Positions 27,468 through 40,867 of a stretch of 64,000 nt of DNA are shown piece by piece. The stretch covers positions 52,013,306 through 52,077,305 of the forward strand of contig OX421963.1 of assembly GCA_949128115.1 (NCBI GenBank), in the 5' to 3' direction. The notes beneath the pieces are model-generated. The model ran no database searches and was not told the DNA's origin. It saw only the letters and a list, made by a program, of their open reading frames with translations. This DNA comes from Anaspis maculata (lineage: Eukaryota > Arthropoda > Insecta > Coleoptera > Scraptiidae). Numbering within the stretch: the first letter of the stretch is position 1; every line of letters begins with the position of its first letter. Position numbers and translations under genes: made by a program.

Positions 27468-28982
27468 TAGGCCAGGCGGTATGTCGGTAAAATCATTACA
27501 ATCTGGAAAAAACTCCGACCAAAGCTTTTATGGTGTCAAACTCTTTGTAAGGTCAGCAGGTATCCACCCCTGAGTTTCCGCCCAAAAACGAGTTGTGCTG
27601 ATTCCTCCACATCTGCCCAAAGGTAAAAGATGTTTTGAAGGTGCAAAAAGACCTGTTAAACCCCCGCACTTTTTCATTTTATTTGCCTCAATGCAAACGT
27701 ACAACTCTTACGCAAACATTGGAAGCATTTATCATCATCTCTGTGCCAGTCTTACTGTTGAAAAAAAAAATTCTTTGTGCGGGTCAGATAAATCACATTT
27801 GATTGGTTTTCCACACAAGAAAACGATGGAGCAACATGTATTTTGGATGTTTTCTACTAACTCGTACCCACTGAACCCATTTATGGTGTTATAATTTCAA
27901 TAACAGCATTTTTGAAGATGTTGCCCGCTAAGAAGTGAATAATTTTTACCCGCCTGTTCAGCAGCGATTATTTCAATTTTACCAAACACCGTTTGGAAAA
28001 ATTTCATAAGGAATGAAAAGCTCAAGCTCTTCTCTAACTATATAATGCCTGGCTTAATCGCGGCACGCACTTGAAAGTCTAAAAAACTGACTTCTTTTCG
28101 AGAGGTCCTGTTTCACCCGCGTGCGGCCGTGCCTACTTGACATAGACCGAACTGTTTACACGAGCTTAGAAATGTACTCTTTTCCAGCTTAAAAACACGA
28201 CCATTAATATTAAGACTTTGTACATTGATTTATGAAGAAATAATTCATTATTTTATCAATAATGGTCGTGTTTTAAAGCTGGTAGAGACTACATTTCCAA
28301 GCTTTTGTAATCAGTTCGGTCTATGTCAAGTAGGCACGGCCGCACGCGGATAGAAGAGAACCGCTCGAAAAGAAAACCGTTTCCTCCACTTTCAAAAAGC
28401 GTGCCGCGGTTAAGCCAGGCATAATATCGTTAGAAAAGAGTTCCAGCTTGTCATTCCATCTGAAATTTCCGAAAACGGTGTTTGGTAAAATCGAAAAAAT
28501 TGCTGCTGAACAGGCGGGTAAAAATTATCCACTTCTTAGTGGGCAACATCTTCAAAAATGCTGTTATTGAAATTTTAACACCATAAAAGAGTTCAGTGGG
28601 TACGAGTTAGTAGAAAACATCCAAAATACATGTTGCTCCATCGTTTTCTTGTGTGGAAAATGTGATTTATCTGACCCGCACAAAGAAATCTTTTTTTTCA
28701 ACAGTAAGACTGACACAGAGATGATGACAGATGCTTCCAATGTTTGCGTAAGAGTTGTACGTTTGCATTGAGGCAAATAAAATGAAAAAGTACGGGGGTT
28801 CAACAGGTCTTTTTGCACCTTCAAGACATCTTTTACCTTTGGGCAGATGTGGAGGAATCAGCACAACTCGTTTTTGGGCGGAAACTCAGTGGTAGATACC
28901 TACTGACCTTACGAAGAGTTTGACACCATAAAAGCTTTGGTCGGAATTTTTTTCTATCCAGAATGACCTACCACCTGGCCTA
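27468..28982. mobile_element. Palindromic TAG...CTA element nested in another
   Basis: It runs from TAGGCCAGGCGG to CACCTGGCCTA, is flanked by CTA (27465-27467 and 28983-28985), and is palindromic with the turn near 28237. The right arm of the host element (31711-31725) shows the intact target (GCAATAGCCC), proving insertion with a 3 bp duplication. Diverged or truncated relatives lie at 4500-4830 and 42740-43352. Similar short frames recur in each copy because the DNA is repeated. Confidence 0.87.
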
Positions 28983-29319
28983 CTATTTCATTTGAGCGTT
29001 CTGGGTTGATACGTGCATATACCTTGCGCTTTGTTATACAACCACGAAATTTGGTACACTTCCTGTTCGAAGCACCCAGAACAAGACTGGAGATGGTACC
29101 CTGTCGAATCTTTCCCCCAAGAGCCGTAACGGCTCCGCCAAATTGTTTCTGGAGCCCTACGGCATATTTTCGAAACGGCAAGTGATATCGACATTCTGAA
29201 AAGTTCTGCCTGATTGTAAAAACTTCCTGGTTGCGAGAGCTTCTAGGTGACTCATCCGAACTTCTCCTTCACCGGTTGCCTAACTTTTAGGGGCTAAATT
29301 GAAAAATAACCCATTGCTT

Positions 29320-31400
29320 ACCGTACCAGAGCCATTAGAAAGTCTACGGGATGTCTTTAAAACGGCAAGCGAAATCGACATGCTGAAAACTTCCTCCTAG
29401 ATGCGCGGCACACTATGCATCGCGTTGGAGGTAGGCAGTATATTTATGTGGACCAAAGATTTCACAAAGAATAACCCAGTCTCTATGGATAATTTATGTT
29501 ATCTAAATATCTTCAAATATATGCCTTCGAACGTCCTACCCAAAGTAACTCTTGAGAAATCGGAAACCTTCTTTCATACCTAGTGCCTGTCTTTGATGCC
29601 CCTAATAAATAACAGAAAAGGTGTGTGGGAAGTGTGAAGGGAAGAGAGACAAGCTTGACACTATCCATTAGTCATAAAAATACGAAGTCCTTTGAAAAGG
29701 TACCTACAGCTTCCAATAGTAGCCACATATGTAATCAAGAGTGTGATCGAGAACGTAGTAATTCTCAATTTCTCCCCTGAAAGGTAGCCAGCGGTTAACG
29801 GAACAGTGAAATTGATCCATGGTTAAGGTTGTAGTATCTTTATCCATTACTAAGAAGTAATTACAGCTAGGAAAAAGTTTTCAGCAGGTCGATATCGCTC
29901 AAAGTTTCGAAGATATGCCGTGAACTTCAGGGACAAATGATGGTTCCGGTACAGCAATTAAGTATGTAACTAATTCTTAACCGGGAGCCGGGGCAATCCA
30001 AGCCAAGAAAGAGCTATCTGTACGCGGCCAGTCCGTTCTCGTGTAGAGCGGGTCGTGGGTTCCGCGGTGTGATCTTAATTTACTTCTATTATTTCTTTGG
30101 CGCGCCAACCGAGAGTAGCTAGACGACTCGTGACTTCTCGTTTAAGTCAATAGAGCGAACACCCGGTATGGACACCTAACTCCAAACGAAACGATGGTTC
30201 TTATTTGGGAACTGGCGGCAACTGACAGAAACTGAAATTGTAGAAATTATCATAAAGAAAAAACTTAATATTATTGGCGAAAAATGGATGTGTTTACTGA
30301 CGAACTTATTCCATATTTTAAAATTTGTGTTAATATTTGAGACCTTTTAAATTGGAGAAAAACACTCGTGAAGCGAGATGCAGCGATATTTTATGTTTCT
30401 TGTAGGAATCCATATCTTATGTTTTATGGTGCGACTATACATCCGTAACAAAACCTGTACCCGAGGATAATCCCTTCGAACTTTATGTAAAGGATGCACT
30501 TTCGTTCTGAAAGAAATGACGCGTTCAAAACCCTAGAAAAGAACCTATTCACAGAGATGCTCCTGTCTCTTCTAACGCATTCTGGCAAATCTCTGTTTGC
30601 CGTTTGCCTCAATCAGTTTCCGTGATAAAGGAAAACAACAAAGGGCACCTCAAAATACTTGATTCCGTCAAGGATATAGGATATACGTCACCAAACACAG
30701 GAAACACGCTGGAGTCACAGACGTTCTAGGCCAGGAAAGTGGTTGAACTTCTTTGGGCGATAGGCTGCACCGAAGTCTGCTTAAACGTCGCTTGAAGAGC
30801 CGGACGGCGGCGAAACGCTTCAGGAATCGATGGTCCTCTCATCGAGCATACTTGTAGGGACAGCGAGCTTCATAGAGTACGTTGAACTTCCGCGACGTGT
30901 CTCTCTCGAGTACATAGGTGCGTTAGTAAAAAATGGAATAAAGGAAAAAACCTAGAAGTCGAATTGTCGCGTTTTAAATCGGAAACACCCGTCTTCTAAA
31001 ACATACCTCTAACAGATGAAAATTGTGCCACAAGCGGACGACGACGCCGGTCGAGAACGAAGAGGTTTAAAGGTCGCTAGGACAGAGCAAAACCTTTATG
31101 CGTTGTCAACTCCGTGGTTCAAGCCGAAAAGAAGGTCCAGCCTCAGCGTATCGCTCCATCAGCTACGCGTTCCACGTGCATTGGGCAAACGACAGTGCCC
31201 TCTAGCGCTTGTCGCGTGAACATTAAGCAGGGCCCCGTACCGAAGGTCTGCTCGATGTGCAAACTCCAGTTTTGTTTGGGATACTATGAAAAGTGCATCA
31301 ACACAAGTTTCCGCTAGTTCCACAAAGGACAAGACAAAGGTATGCGTATTTCAGCTCTTAGCTCCCGAAATATAGTAGTAGTAGTCACTGAGTTATTTTT
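29320..31400. pseudogene. Decayed interior of the 27122-32046 foldback
   Basis: The plus strand around 30420-31317 gives broken frames ending KVCSMCKLQFCLGYYEKCIN. A C-x2-C...C...CI tail is loosely like the cysteine-rich end of piggyBac-type transposases, but no catalytic motif can be recognised. I treat it as an unidentified decayed coding region. Confidence 0.25.
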
Positions 31401-32049
31401 TATGTAGCCCCTAAAAGTTAGGCAACCGGTGAACGGGGAGTTCAGATGAGTTCGAATAACCTTCATCCGTCACCTAGAAGTTCTCATAATCAGGAAGAAC
31501 TTTTCAGAATGTCGATATCACTTGCCGTTTCGAAAATATGCCGTAGGGCTCCAGAAACAATTTGGCGGGGCCGTTACGGCTCTTGGGGGAAAGATTCGAC
31601 AGGGTACCATCTCCAGTCTTGTTCTGGGTGCTTCGAACAGGAAGTGTACCAAATTTCGTGGTTGTATAACAAAGCGCAAGGTATATGCACGTATCAACCC
31701 AGAACGCTCAAATGCAATAGCCCCCCACTGACAGATTTCTAAATTTTACCCCTGAAAGATAGGCAATTGGTGCACGGGAGGCTTAGATCAGTTCACACAA
31801 TCTGTGTTCATCACCTGCGAGTAACTTCAGTCAAAAGGAAGTTTGAAGTATATCGATATCACTTTCCGTTTCGAAGATAGACCTTAGGGCTCCAGAGACA
31901 ACAGGGAGGCTCTGGTACAGCCCTCCTGGGGAAAATTCGGTTGGGCACCATCCCCAGTCTTGTTCGGAGTACTTTGAAGAGTAAGTGTACCAAATTTGGT
32001 GCTTCTTTCACAATTTGCAAGGTGGTTCCCCTTACTTCCCGCGCTACTG

Positions 32050-32508
32050 CTATAAGCTTGACCATTTTATCTCTGGTTTAGATTTGATTGGCGCAGTTCC
32101 GGCAGTGGATCGATTTGAGCGATGTCTATCAGTTATCCATTTCAAGTCGTGGTCAGTGTAGTCATTCTTGGAGAAATGGCTCCCCGCTAGCACTATGATA
32201 TGTGAATTTCAAGCACGTTTCATGTCATGGGTATCAATCATGTGTCGGTATTTATGAATCCTGTTTACGTGTTGTTGATTTCTGCTTACCAGTTATGGCT
32301 TATTGTGGTAGTAATGGAAACCTAGGGGCTGTATTTACCGCCTCCCGTCACTAGGCTGCAGCATTTGAGTTAAATGACGGTCATTCAATGACAGAAGCTG
32401 TTTTTAGGTCAAGTGAGGCACTCTTAACGACTCTACTTACTTTCAAGACATCAATTTTGGGACAGCCTGTATCTACCTACTATGCGATAAAGAAAGAACA
32501 TTTATGGT
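32050..32508. other. Intergenic stretch
   Basis: No gene or clear repeat recognised. Confidence 0.35.
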
Positions 32509-32509
32509 G

Positions 32510-32640
32510 CTATTCTGTAAAAAATAACATTCCACAAACGCTCTGTTATGTAAAAATTCGTGTCGGCCATTGGCTGTTGCCTAGGTAATAACAATGTAAC
32601 AGAGCCTTTATGGAATGTAATTTTTTAGAGAATCGCACAA
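32510..32640. repeat. Inverted-repeat hairpin element
   Basis: GCTATTCTGTAAAAAATAAC pairs with GTAATTTTTTAGAGAATCGC. The stem continues with ACATTCCA against TGGAATGT and CTCTGTTA against TAACAGAG. Total about 130 bases, MITE-like. Confidence 0.65.
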
Positions 32641-32766
32641 TTAGATTTAGTTTCGAGGTCGAAAAATTTGATCATTTAGCCAGTCTAGTCATTTATATCG
32701 ATGACCATTTTGTCAGCAACTAAAAAATTAAGAACGAAATTATTTCCAGTACTCTTATCGGGTATA

Positions 32767-32988
32767 ATACCACGAGTGCAATGAAAATTACCGATAATTC
32801 TGAAAAATGCGTGTTGCCTGAAAACTGCATGAGTTTGTTTTCTCTGTTGTTCGAAAGCTAAAAGAGCCCGACCCCGCAGGGGGAGGGCTCTTCTTTCGAA
32901 CAACAGAAGAAAACAAACGAATGCGGTTTTCTTATGGCAACACGCTTTTTCAGAATTATCTGGTTCATTTTCATTGCAAGAGTGGTAT
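32767..32988. repeat. Long hairpin with GC-rich loop
   Basis: Stems of about 105 bases pair with few mismatches: ATACCAC...AGTGCAATGAAAAT on the left, ATTTTCATTGCAAGAGTGG on the right, then CTGTTGTTCGAAAG against CTTTCGAACAACAG. The tip carries CCCCGCAGGGG. It is either a MITE or a long-hairpin RNA precursor. Confidence 0.7.
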
Positions 32989-34251
32989 TCGGCAGAATAT
33001 TTCCCGAATCATTCTACAAATTCTTCACATATTATTTCACACGACAATAAAATTGATGATACATGAATAGCCACCTAACTGTACTGATCCGCAGAACAGA
33101 AAAAAGAACCAGAGGCTGACGTAAAAAGTGTGAAATCATTATGACTGCGCAATCCCAAATTGTTTCAATTTCTTGCACATTCCTCTGGGTCCTTGAGTAC
33201 TCGCTTGAGCATGAGCATCCCCATAGAGTGTCCAGAGTCCAACGCTAGCACTGGACACGCATCATGTTTGTTTGACAGTAGGTGTTCAAACAATGACAGA
33301 TCGATTGAATTATCGATATGGTCTTTCAGATTATCGCTTATTAATCCTTAAAATTTGTGTCCGAATTATTGCGTTTTTGACGTATGAGGGAAATATTCAC
33401 CTGTAACAAACCATTATAGCAAACTCGTTGATAATCGTTGTCAATATGACATATCATTTGTGATTGAACAATTAAAGGGCGTTCCAAAAGGACACCGTTT
33501 AATTTTTACGGCATTTCGTGAACAGGGATTTCGTGAAACAAAAACGCTCGAAACGTAGTCATGTTGACTTCTCAAAAGAGCTTTTGTCAAGGCAAAGACC
33601 CAAGACTTACGGCCGAAAAAATAATAATACTCGTCATTAGGCAACAGAAGAAAGGTTTACCTTCTTTCCAATTTAATTGTGTCATTTTTTATGATTCGCA
33701 GTTTTTGCATCGAATTTGAACTTTTTTCTATTATTTAGCTTATAGCACCCTAATGGTAGATGCGACTGAATCTACCATTACAGCAAAAGGCAAACGTGAT
33801 GCGATTCCGCTAGCGAGGTGGTGGTGAGAAGGGTAGCATACACTGCCCGCCAATGGGGGAAAATACCAAATTTTCTCTCGCCAGACGGCGCTGAAGTGGC
33901 TGGAGTATTTCAAATTTGGAAGCATTAGGTATCTAACTGTTGGAATTTCTTGCGCTTTGTCCTTCAGCCTTCAGGCATCATCTAGACAGGCGCGTGTTAT
34001 TGTTGTGATGTCATTGTGAAATAAGGAAAATATTCCTAGCAAAATTTCAGGCAAAATATATTTTTTGAACTACTCCAGCTACACTGGCGCCATCTAGAAG
34101 ACCGTCAGTATTTGCCCTCATTGAAATGGGTCAGGGAAATATTTGCCTTCATCACGTTCAAACCTTTATCTTCACAAGTTGACTAGTTAAACAAATTATA
34201 ATTATTTTCCCTGACCTACTTCAATTGGCGATAAGTGTACTTCAGCTCATA
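32989..34251. other. Intergenic stretch
   Basis: Two loosely inverted segments (GGCGCTGAAGTGGCTGGAG near 33890 and CTCCAGCTACACTGGCGCC near 34075) suggest an old element. No gene recognised. Confidence 0.4.
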
Positions 34252-35194
34252 GGCCCGTATTCATATCCCACTTTTAAGCCACATTTAGCATGCCTCTAAC
34301 AAAAAGCGCTCGGCTACCTGATAAAAGCGGTCGTATTCATATGCCACCTTTTACGTCCTGTTAGGGCCCATCTAACTAAAGGGGGTGTTGATTTGGCAAC
34401 GTTGTGAAATGTACTCAAAACTACCTACCCGAAGGTGGACGCAGGTAGGCAAGAACCCCAAGCCGCTTTCGTTTTGTGCCGGGAGCCGCTCCGGGTAGAT
34501 CACTAGATAGAGAAAGTAGATACATACACCAATCACGGCCCAGCTGGATCTGTTCTCTTTGTCTAGTGATTTACCCCGAGCAGCTCCGCCTGGCAAAACG
34601 GAAGTGCTGGCAACTCTTGCTACATTGATGTACTGCGGATTGCATAAAACCTCGCAAAAAACTTTCAGGGATTTTCTTCCACATTTTCAAGAATAGCGGC
34701 CTGGATCTGTTAACTTAACAAGTGAACACCTGTTTCGACTGTTTTGTGCAAGTCGTCCCCGCCTTGAGTACAGTAAATAGTAAAGGAGTATGACCGAAAG
34801 GGACATCCAGAACATTGCGCACTTCCTGCATTTCGGCGGCATGCTTCATTAATTCAATTAAATCAATATTTTAGAAAGAAAATGTGATTTTCGTCACACT
34901 TCCCAAGAAAACACGGCACAGCTTGTAGGTTAAATGGACTCAAAACACGCCTGTTGGCACATTTGGATCCCATCTAACTTGACGCATGCGTGAGACCATC
35001 CAAAATCGCTTAAAGACACGTAAAAGAGACATATGAATAGACGCGTCTCTAAACATCCCCTTTTAAGACGACCTTAGAGACGCCTGTTTAAAGTGATGAT
35101 AGAGGCGCGCTAAAACCACGTATGAATACGGAAATGTTAGAGGCGCATCTTTAAAACCGCTTCTAACGCTAAAAGGGGGATATGAATACGGGCC
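34252..35194. mobile_element. PIF/Harbinger-like MITE with GGCCCGTATTCATA ends
   Basis: Inverted ends GGCCCGTATTCATATCCC and the matching GGGGGATATGAATACGGGCC. Internal sequence repeats the phrases ATGAATA and TAAAAG/CTTTTA many times. Flanks are ATA and TTA, compatible with an altered TWA duplication. A piece at 34614-34660 is shared with 51002-51050. Confidence 0.7.
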
Positions 35195-36543
35195 TTAGTG
35201 TTTGGTGAAAGAAAGCCATTGGTTACGTTCTGACAAAATGCTGATAACCACTCATAGCAGGCGATGGTAGGCGTGCGTTCGGTTGTATGAATGACATCTA
35301 CAGGTGTTTGAAAAATGGACAATAAAACTCCACTCACATTGTGAAGAAAAGTCATCAGGGAGTAACAAAAATAATACAATAATCGATCTTCACTTTGTTT
35401 TCAACTTCCATTGTTGAATTATTAAACGGGGAGTATGATTCCATTCGAAAAAGGTCCACTTTGAATTTTATAACACACACATATTATATTTTTCCATGTT
35501 ACAGTCTTGTTACAGTATGGAATCATATTTTTCAGTTGCCTCTGCAAGCTTAGAATCTTCGATCAAACTTGATGTTAGTCATAACATTTCCTTACAGAAT
35601 CACACCATAAATCTTCATAACTCAAACAATTTACGACAAAGAATTTTTTTGACTTACTGATGAACTGTACCCTTACTGGAGCCATTTTTGAAACCCTGTA
35701 TAAGTTTGACCGCAGCGAAAGATCAACGCAGCCATTTATTGATTAGAGAGAGCACAGTATTGATCATGCAAAATAAGTATGTATTGGCAATATTTCACTC
35801 ACCAACCTAACCGACGATAATAAGCGTTTTTTATTTATCAAAAAATCTGTTGTTCTCTGTTGTACCTTGTATACAGGATCTGAACTGAAACTTCGCTTGC
35901 GGCGGTGGACAAAATTGTTCAGGATAGGTTGAATATGATTGTATGTAAAAGCGCACATTGCATTACTCAAAAATGCAGCGTATATTGTACCGATCCCACT
36001 AGTTCTTGTACCCTACATTTATAACTGATCAAATAAAAGGGAAACGAAAATTTAATTTGTCAACAACTACAGATAGATCAAACCTGCCTGTAAGTGTAAG
36101 TAAGTGAGCTCTCTTTCTACAGATTCACACTTACCTACTATCTAACTGTAAAATAGATTGTCTTTGTTAAACTGATAATACGACACTATTTTTCATGTAC
36201 AGGTTGTGTAAATAATGTGAACAATAAAATATGTATATTTTGTTTTGAATTACTTACATTTTATTGTCAGAGAAAATTCCTTTCAATGGAATTGGCCCTT
36301 TGTCCTATTTTAATTTTTAACGCATTTCTCCAAACGAGAAGGCGCTTATGTCTTTGCTTTGTCCGCCCCAGTCCGTCCGTCTTATCTGGTCGTCCGTCCA
36401 TCTGTCTTGTCACCGCATCTATTTCTAGACGAAAGGATTTCTGCGAAAAAAATAAACTCTAATGGGTAGCTCATGGCCTTGGGCCCGAACCAAGGAAAAT
36501 CTTGACGAAATAACATTAACAATTACCATAATGTAATAACAAT
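35195..36543. other. Intergenic stretch without recognised gene
   Basis: No conserved domain or clear repeat in any frame. A weak inverted repeat with GTAAGTGTAAGTAAG lies near 36090-36150. Confidence 0.35.
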
Positions 36544-36546
36544 TTA

Positions 36547-38197
36547 TAGTACAGGAAAAATAGTAGAAAAATCGGCAAAACCTCGGAATAAATATGGACG
36601 TCATGAAAATTTGATATTCTGTTCAGAATTGAGTGCTCTACAACATGTCCAAAATCGCCAAAAATCGCACACGGGGGTTTTGAGTTATTGGAGGGGGGGT
36701 AAAAAATTCCAGGTAAACATGGAGGGGATGGAACCCGTCAATCCATTGGATGCGGATACATTATAGTTCGACGTATCATATTCCATTGATACCATTTTGG
36801 CACAAAAAGTGTCCATCATTGTTGAAGGGGAGTAGTGGGGGGGCGAAGCTCTGCTAGGTGGTCCATTTTGTTTTTCTGGTCATGTAGAACCGATCACGAC
36901 AAGTTTGGTATCTTTTCCGACTAAATTCAGTCTCCTGAACTCGTATCCGATGTGTAAATTTGGATTAAAACAAGTTTGAACAAGTTAACTTGAGAAAACT
37001 TGTTTTTTCTTTGACAATTTTGACGAATTTTCCATTTACTGTTGGAGGTGTTCATTTTTAGAACATTTTCAGGGACCATTAAATTGAAGTGTATTTTCCA
37101 CAAAAATCATCCACTCGATGTATAAGTTTGTTTCTCGAGTTTGAAAAATCGATTTGAACTTGAGCCTGCGCGGCGCGTCGTCTACTACTGACCAGAACAC
37201 TACAGCATGCACCTTTAAATGAAAACACCTCAAACTATTGGAGAAATAACAACTCATCTTCGAAAATTGAAGGATTTGTGCAGAACTGAATTCCCTATAC
37301 CATGAACAAAATCGCCATGAATCGTAATGCAGGATTTTGAGTTATTCGAAGAGAAAGATAACACTTTGACAGGATTCATACTCTACGAACTGTTACCTTT
37401 CCCCTTAAATAACTCAAAACCCTGCAGTGCGATTCATGGCGATTTTGTTTATGTTATAGGGAATTCAATTCTCCACAGATCCTCCAATTTTCAAAGATGA
37501 GTTGTTATTTCTTCGATAGTTTGAGGTGTTTTCATTTAAAGGTGCATGCTGTAGTGTTCTGGTCAGTAGTAGACGACGCGCAGCGCCGGCTCAAGTTCAA
37601 ATCGATTTTTCAAACTCGAGAAACAAAATTATACATCGGGTGGATGATTTTTGTGGAGAATACACTTCAATTTGATGGTCCCTGAAAATTTTCTGAAAAT
37701 GAACACCTCCAACAGTAAATAAAAAATTCGTCAAAATTGTCAAAGAAAAAACAAGTTTTCTCAAGTTAACTTGTTTAAACTTGTTTTCATCCGAATTTAC
37801 ACATCAGAAACGAGTTCAGGAGATTGAATTTAGTCGGAAAAGATACCAAACTTGTCGTGATCGATTCTACATGGCATTAAAAACAAAATGGTCCACCTAG
37901 CAGAGCTTCGCCCCCCCACTACTCCCCTTCAACAATGATGGACACTTTTTGTGCCAAAATGGTATCAATGGGATATGATACGTCGAACTATAATGTATTC
38001 GCATCCAATGGGTTGACGGGATCCATCCCCTCCATTTTTACCAGCAATTTTTTACCCCCCCTTCAATAACTCAAAACCCCCGGATGCGATTTTTGGCGAT
38101 TTTAGATATGTTGTAGAGCACTCAATTCTGAACAAAATATCAAATTTTCAGGACGTCCATATTTTTTCCGAGGTTTAAATCTATTTTTCTTGTACTA
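36547..38197. mobile_element. Foldback transposon, TAG...CTA group, copy B
   Basis: The 1651 bp element is near-identical in layout and sequence to 1526-3177. It is palindromic with the turn near 37375, ends TAGTACAGG and TTGTACTA, and is flanked by TTA (36544-36546 and 38198-38200). The mirrored short open frames in the arms are not genes. Confidence 0.87.
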
Positions 38198-38200
38198 TTA

Positions 38201-38935
38201 GTGTGGCGCGACATCGTCGATGAAGTGATGCATTTCAGAAGCCGGCTGGATCTAAGAAGTTATGACATGCGAAAAAGTACCTACCCGTTCTTATAGAAAT
38301 ACATGAATACATATACGAGGTTATATTTAGAAGATAATTTGAACTTCCTTTCAACAAAAACTTCACATCGATATGACCGACTGACGGGTCAATAGTTACG
38401 CAGTTTTCGAGGAAGTTTTAAAAACGACCTCATATACCAGAAGATTTCAACCGAGATTTCAACTCCAATGGGTAGCTCATATGGCATTGGTACCCGAACC
38501 AAAAAAAAATCGCTTCAGCATACGGGGAGTCCAAAACACGAATAATTTTTTTTTGTGACTACCATACGTCTCATTTTTCGAATAATTCGATAAGAATTAA
38601 AAACTGTTCTGGACTTGACAAAATCCAACTTCCCTGGACTTGCTTCTTCGATTTTTCCTTCCTTCAGCTTTCCCTTGTGAGATGTTTCGTGGTAAAATAG
38701 CAACAACACGCAGGAAGTTGTTAACAATAATTATCACAATTTATTTCGACGTCATCCGCCTCGCCGGCTGCGGTTAGTTGTCCATGTGCGAGTTCCTAGT
38801 CAAATAATAATTTATTGTCTTTACCATAATAAGGTATACGTCTACAACAGAAAGCATTTGGAAAATTAAATAGAGAGATTCCTGAGCTACCGACCTATAC
38901 TATTTTTACTTGCTAATTCTAATCATAATCCACCG
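38201..38935. other. Intergenic stretch
   Basis: No gene recognised. An open frame at 38515-38727 has no known motif. Confidence 0.35.
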
Positions 38936-40828
38936 TTTCCATGAGAGAAATCACTCTCGCGCATACCTGTGAGCGCATACTCCGGCTAGTATATGCCGAT
39001 CAGCTTTTAAATTCAGCACTAGAACGGTAATTTTTGCACGCCAAGTTGGCAATTCTGCGATATTTGGGGATGCTCAAATTTGTAATGTTGGATCAATATT
39101 TCCCCAGATGACCTTTAATTCGTATTGTCAATCGCGAGGGGGTAATAGTCCAGGACCGTTTGATAATTTTATATGGTAGAGGTAGACATCTTTGATATAA
39201 AGCTGAGTTTTTGCAGAGACCTCGGCAGAGACATTCGGAAGCATGTTCTTATTCACCAAAAAAAAGTCCCCAAGTGTCCCGTTGGCGCTAGCCGAGTTAT
39301 GGGGTGAAAACCGCCCCTAAAAGTGACACGGTGCTGGTTTTTCTCATTTTTCTGCCAAACGGTCACTTGCACGTAACATAAGTATAGAACTCAAAATATT
39401 CCCCACTAAATTCTGCATCGAAAAGGTTCTATCAACCACATGCCTAAGTCCCACCCAATTCGCGTAAACAGCGGTTGAAGTGGGGGGTAGTTTCAAGCGC
39501 GTCACGAGAAATTTATGTAACGCTGTGTTTCAAGGCAGATATCTGATAAATGGCTGATCTGACAAAAAAACCGTTGGGAACGAAATTGTTCATCATCATG
39601 TTCTGCACACGATGCATGAGTTGTCAATCTCTTTGGAAATTTTTTTTGGGTTATATCACGAAAAAGTGTCCTATATGCAATGCAGAAATTTCATATAAAT
39701 TGAAATTTCACAATCGCTTTTGGTCCTAAAAGGCCGCTCTTTGACACTGGTCATCACTGATATATTCTCAGTCAAATAAAAAAAGTCCCCGCCCGTCCCC
39801 CTCACATTAACCAAGTTTTGAGGGAGTAAACTACCCTTAAAGTGACTTCCAACTGGTTTTTCTCAATTTTCGGCTAAACAGTTGCTCAAATGCAAAATTG
39901 ATAGGTGACCAAAAATATTCCTGAGTAAATTTTGCATCGAAAGGTTCAATACACTATTTAGCTAACTTCCACCCAGCTCTTACAATCACCGTTCGAAGTT
40001 CTACAAATTCGAAGAGCGCGATTTAGACACCCGCTCCGACGCCGCTTAATAGCGGATATCTCAAAAACGGCTTGTTGTAGAATAAAAATGGAAGAGGTTT
40101 AATTTATAGGGCAAAATATGTTTCATGAGGTGCGGGTAATAATTTTTAGTTTTACGGATGATATGAATTAGTTTCAGCGGTTCCTAAATCGTCTCCCAAA
40201 TAAGAAAAATTAAAAATTTCCTGGTTATGTGCCTATTAAACACAGATTTTTTTTTGTAACTGATCAATATCTAAATTTTAAATTGCTCATCGCTGAATTG
40301 GCAAAGAATTGTGCATCGAATGAAGTTTTGCTTATTTGGCTGGTCTTAACCTAAGCTGTGCAAAACACGTACAAAGTTTAGGGTGATTCCGAACACGCAG
40401 AGAAAAACTTGTATAACTCCGTCTATAGAAGCGTGTATCTCAAAACTGGCTGATTTAACAGAAAAATGCACCAAGATAGAATTGATAGAGTGGAGTGTCC
40501 TCTACAAGAGGCATATCTTGTTTTTTCTCTAATTCAAAAATTTCATGAGCTACGCTCGTTTTTCATAAGAATCTCGAAGGAAATAGAGATTTCCCGCTGG
40601 GTTTTGCATTCTGCCCTTTTACAATGAATTATATATATTTAAAATGTCTAGAACAATAATTTCTATTAAGGGTATCACAAAAAGGTGACTAGCAATGAAA
40701 TAATAATAATACTAATAATAATAATATTGATAGTAATGGTAACAACACAAATTAAAAAAAAACTGGTTTTCTCAAGTCCACCGAGTACAGCAGCCGAAGG
40801 CTGTGGAAAAAGACGCCTTTGAATTGTC

Positions 40829-40830
<2 letters not shown>

Positions 40831-40866
<36 letters not shown>
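40831..40866. repeat. (TAA)n microsatellite at palindrome centre
   Basis: About eleven uninterrupted ATA/TAA units lie in the loop of the large palindrome. Confidence 0.9.

Positions 40867-40867
<1 letters not shown>

Larger units (their letters stand above)
27122..32046. mobile_element. Foldback transposon, TAG...CTA group, with nested insertion
   Basis: The outer ends read TAGTGCGGGAGCTAAGG and CCTTACTTCCCGCGCTA and are flanked by CTG (27119-27121 and 32047-32049). Arms pair at 27122-27467 plus 28983-29310 on the left and 31405-32046 on the right, so the terminal inverted repeats are about 650 bases. The left arm is split by the insertion 27468-28982. The 2.1 kb centre (29320-31400) holds only broken frames, including a Cys-rich tail near 31200. 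With the insertion removed the element is about 3.4 kb. Confidence 0.82.

Noticed and set aside
27595..28864. Similar 65-99 codon frames seen also at 42913-43222
   Set aside because: They are mirrored arms and copies of one repeated element; similarity comes from the DNA repeat, and the frames differ by shifts.
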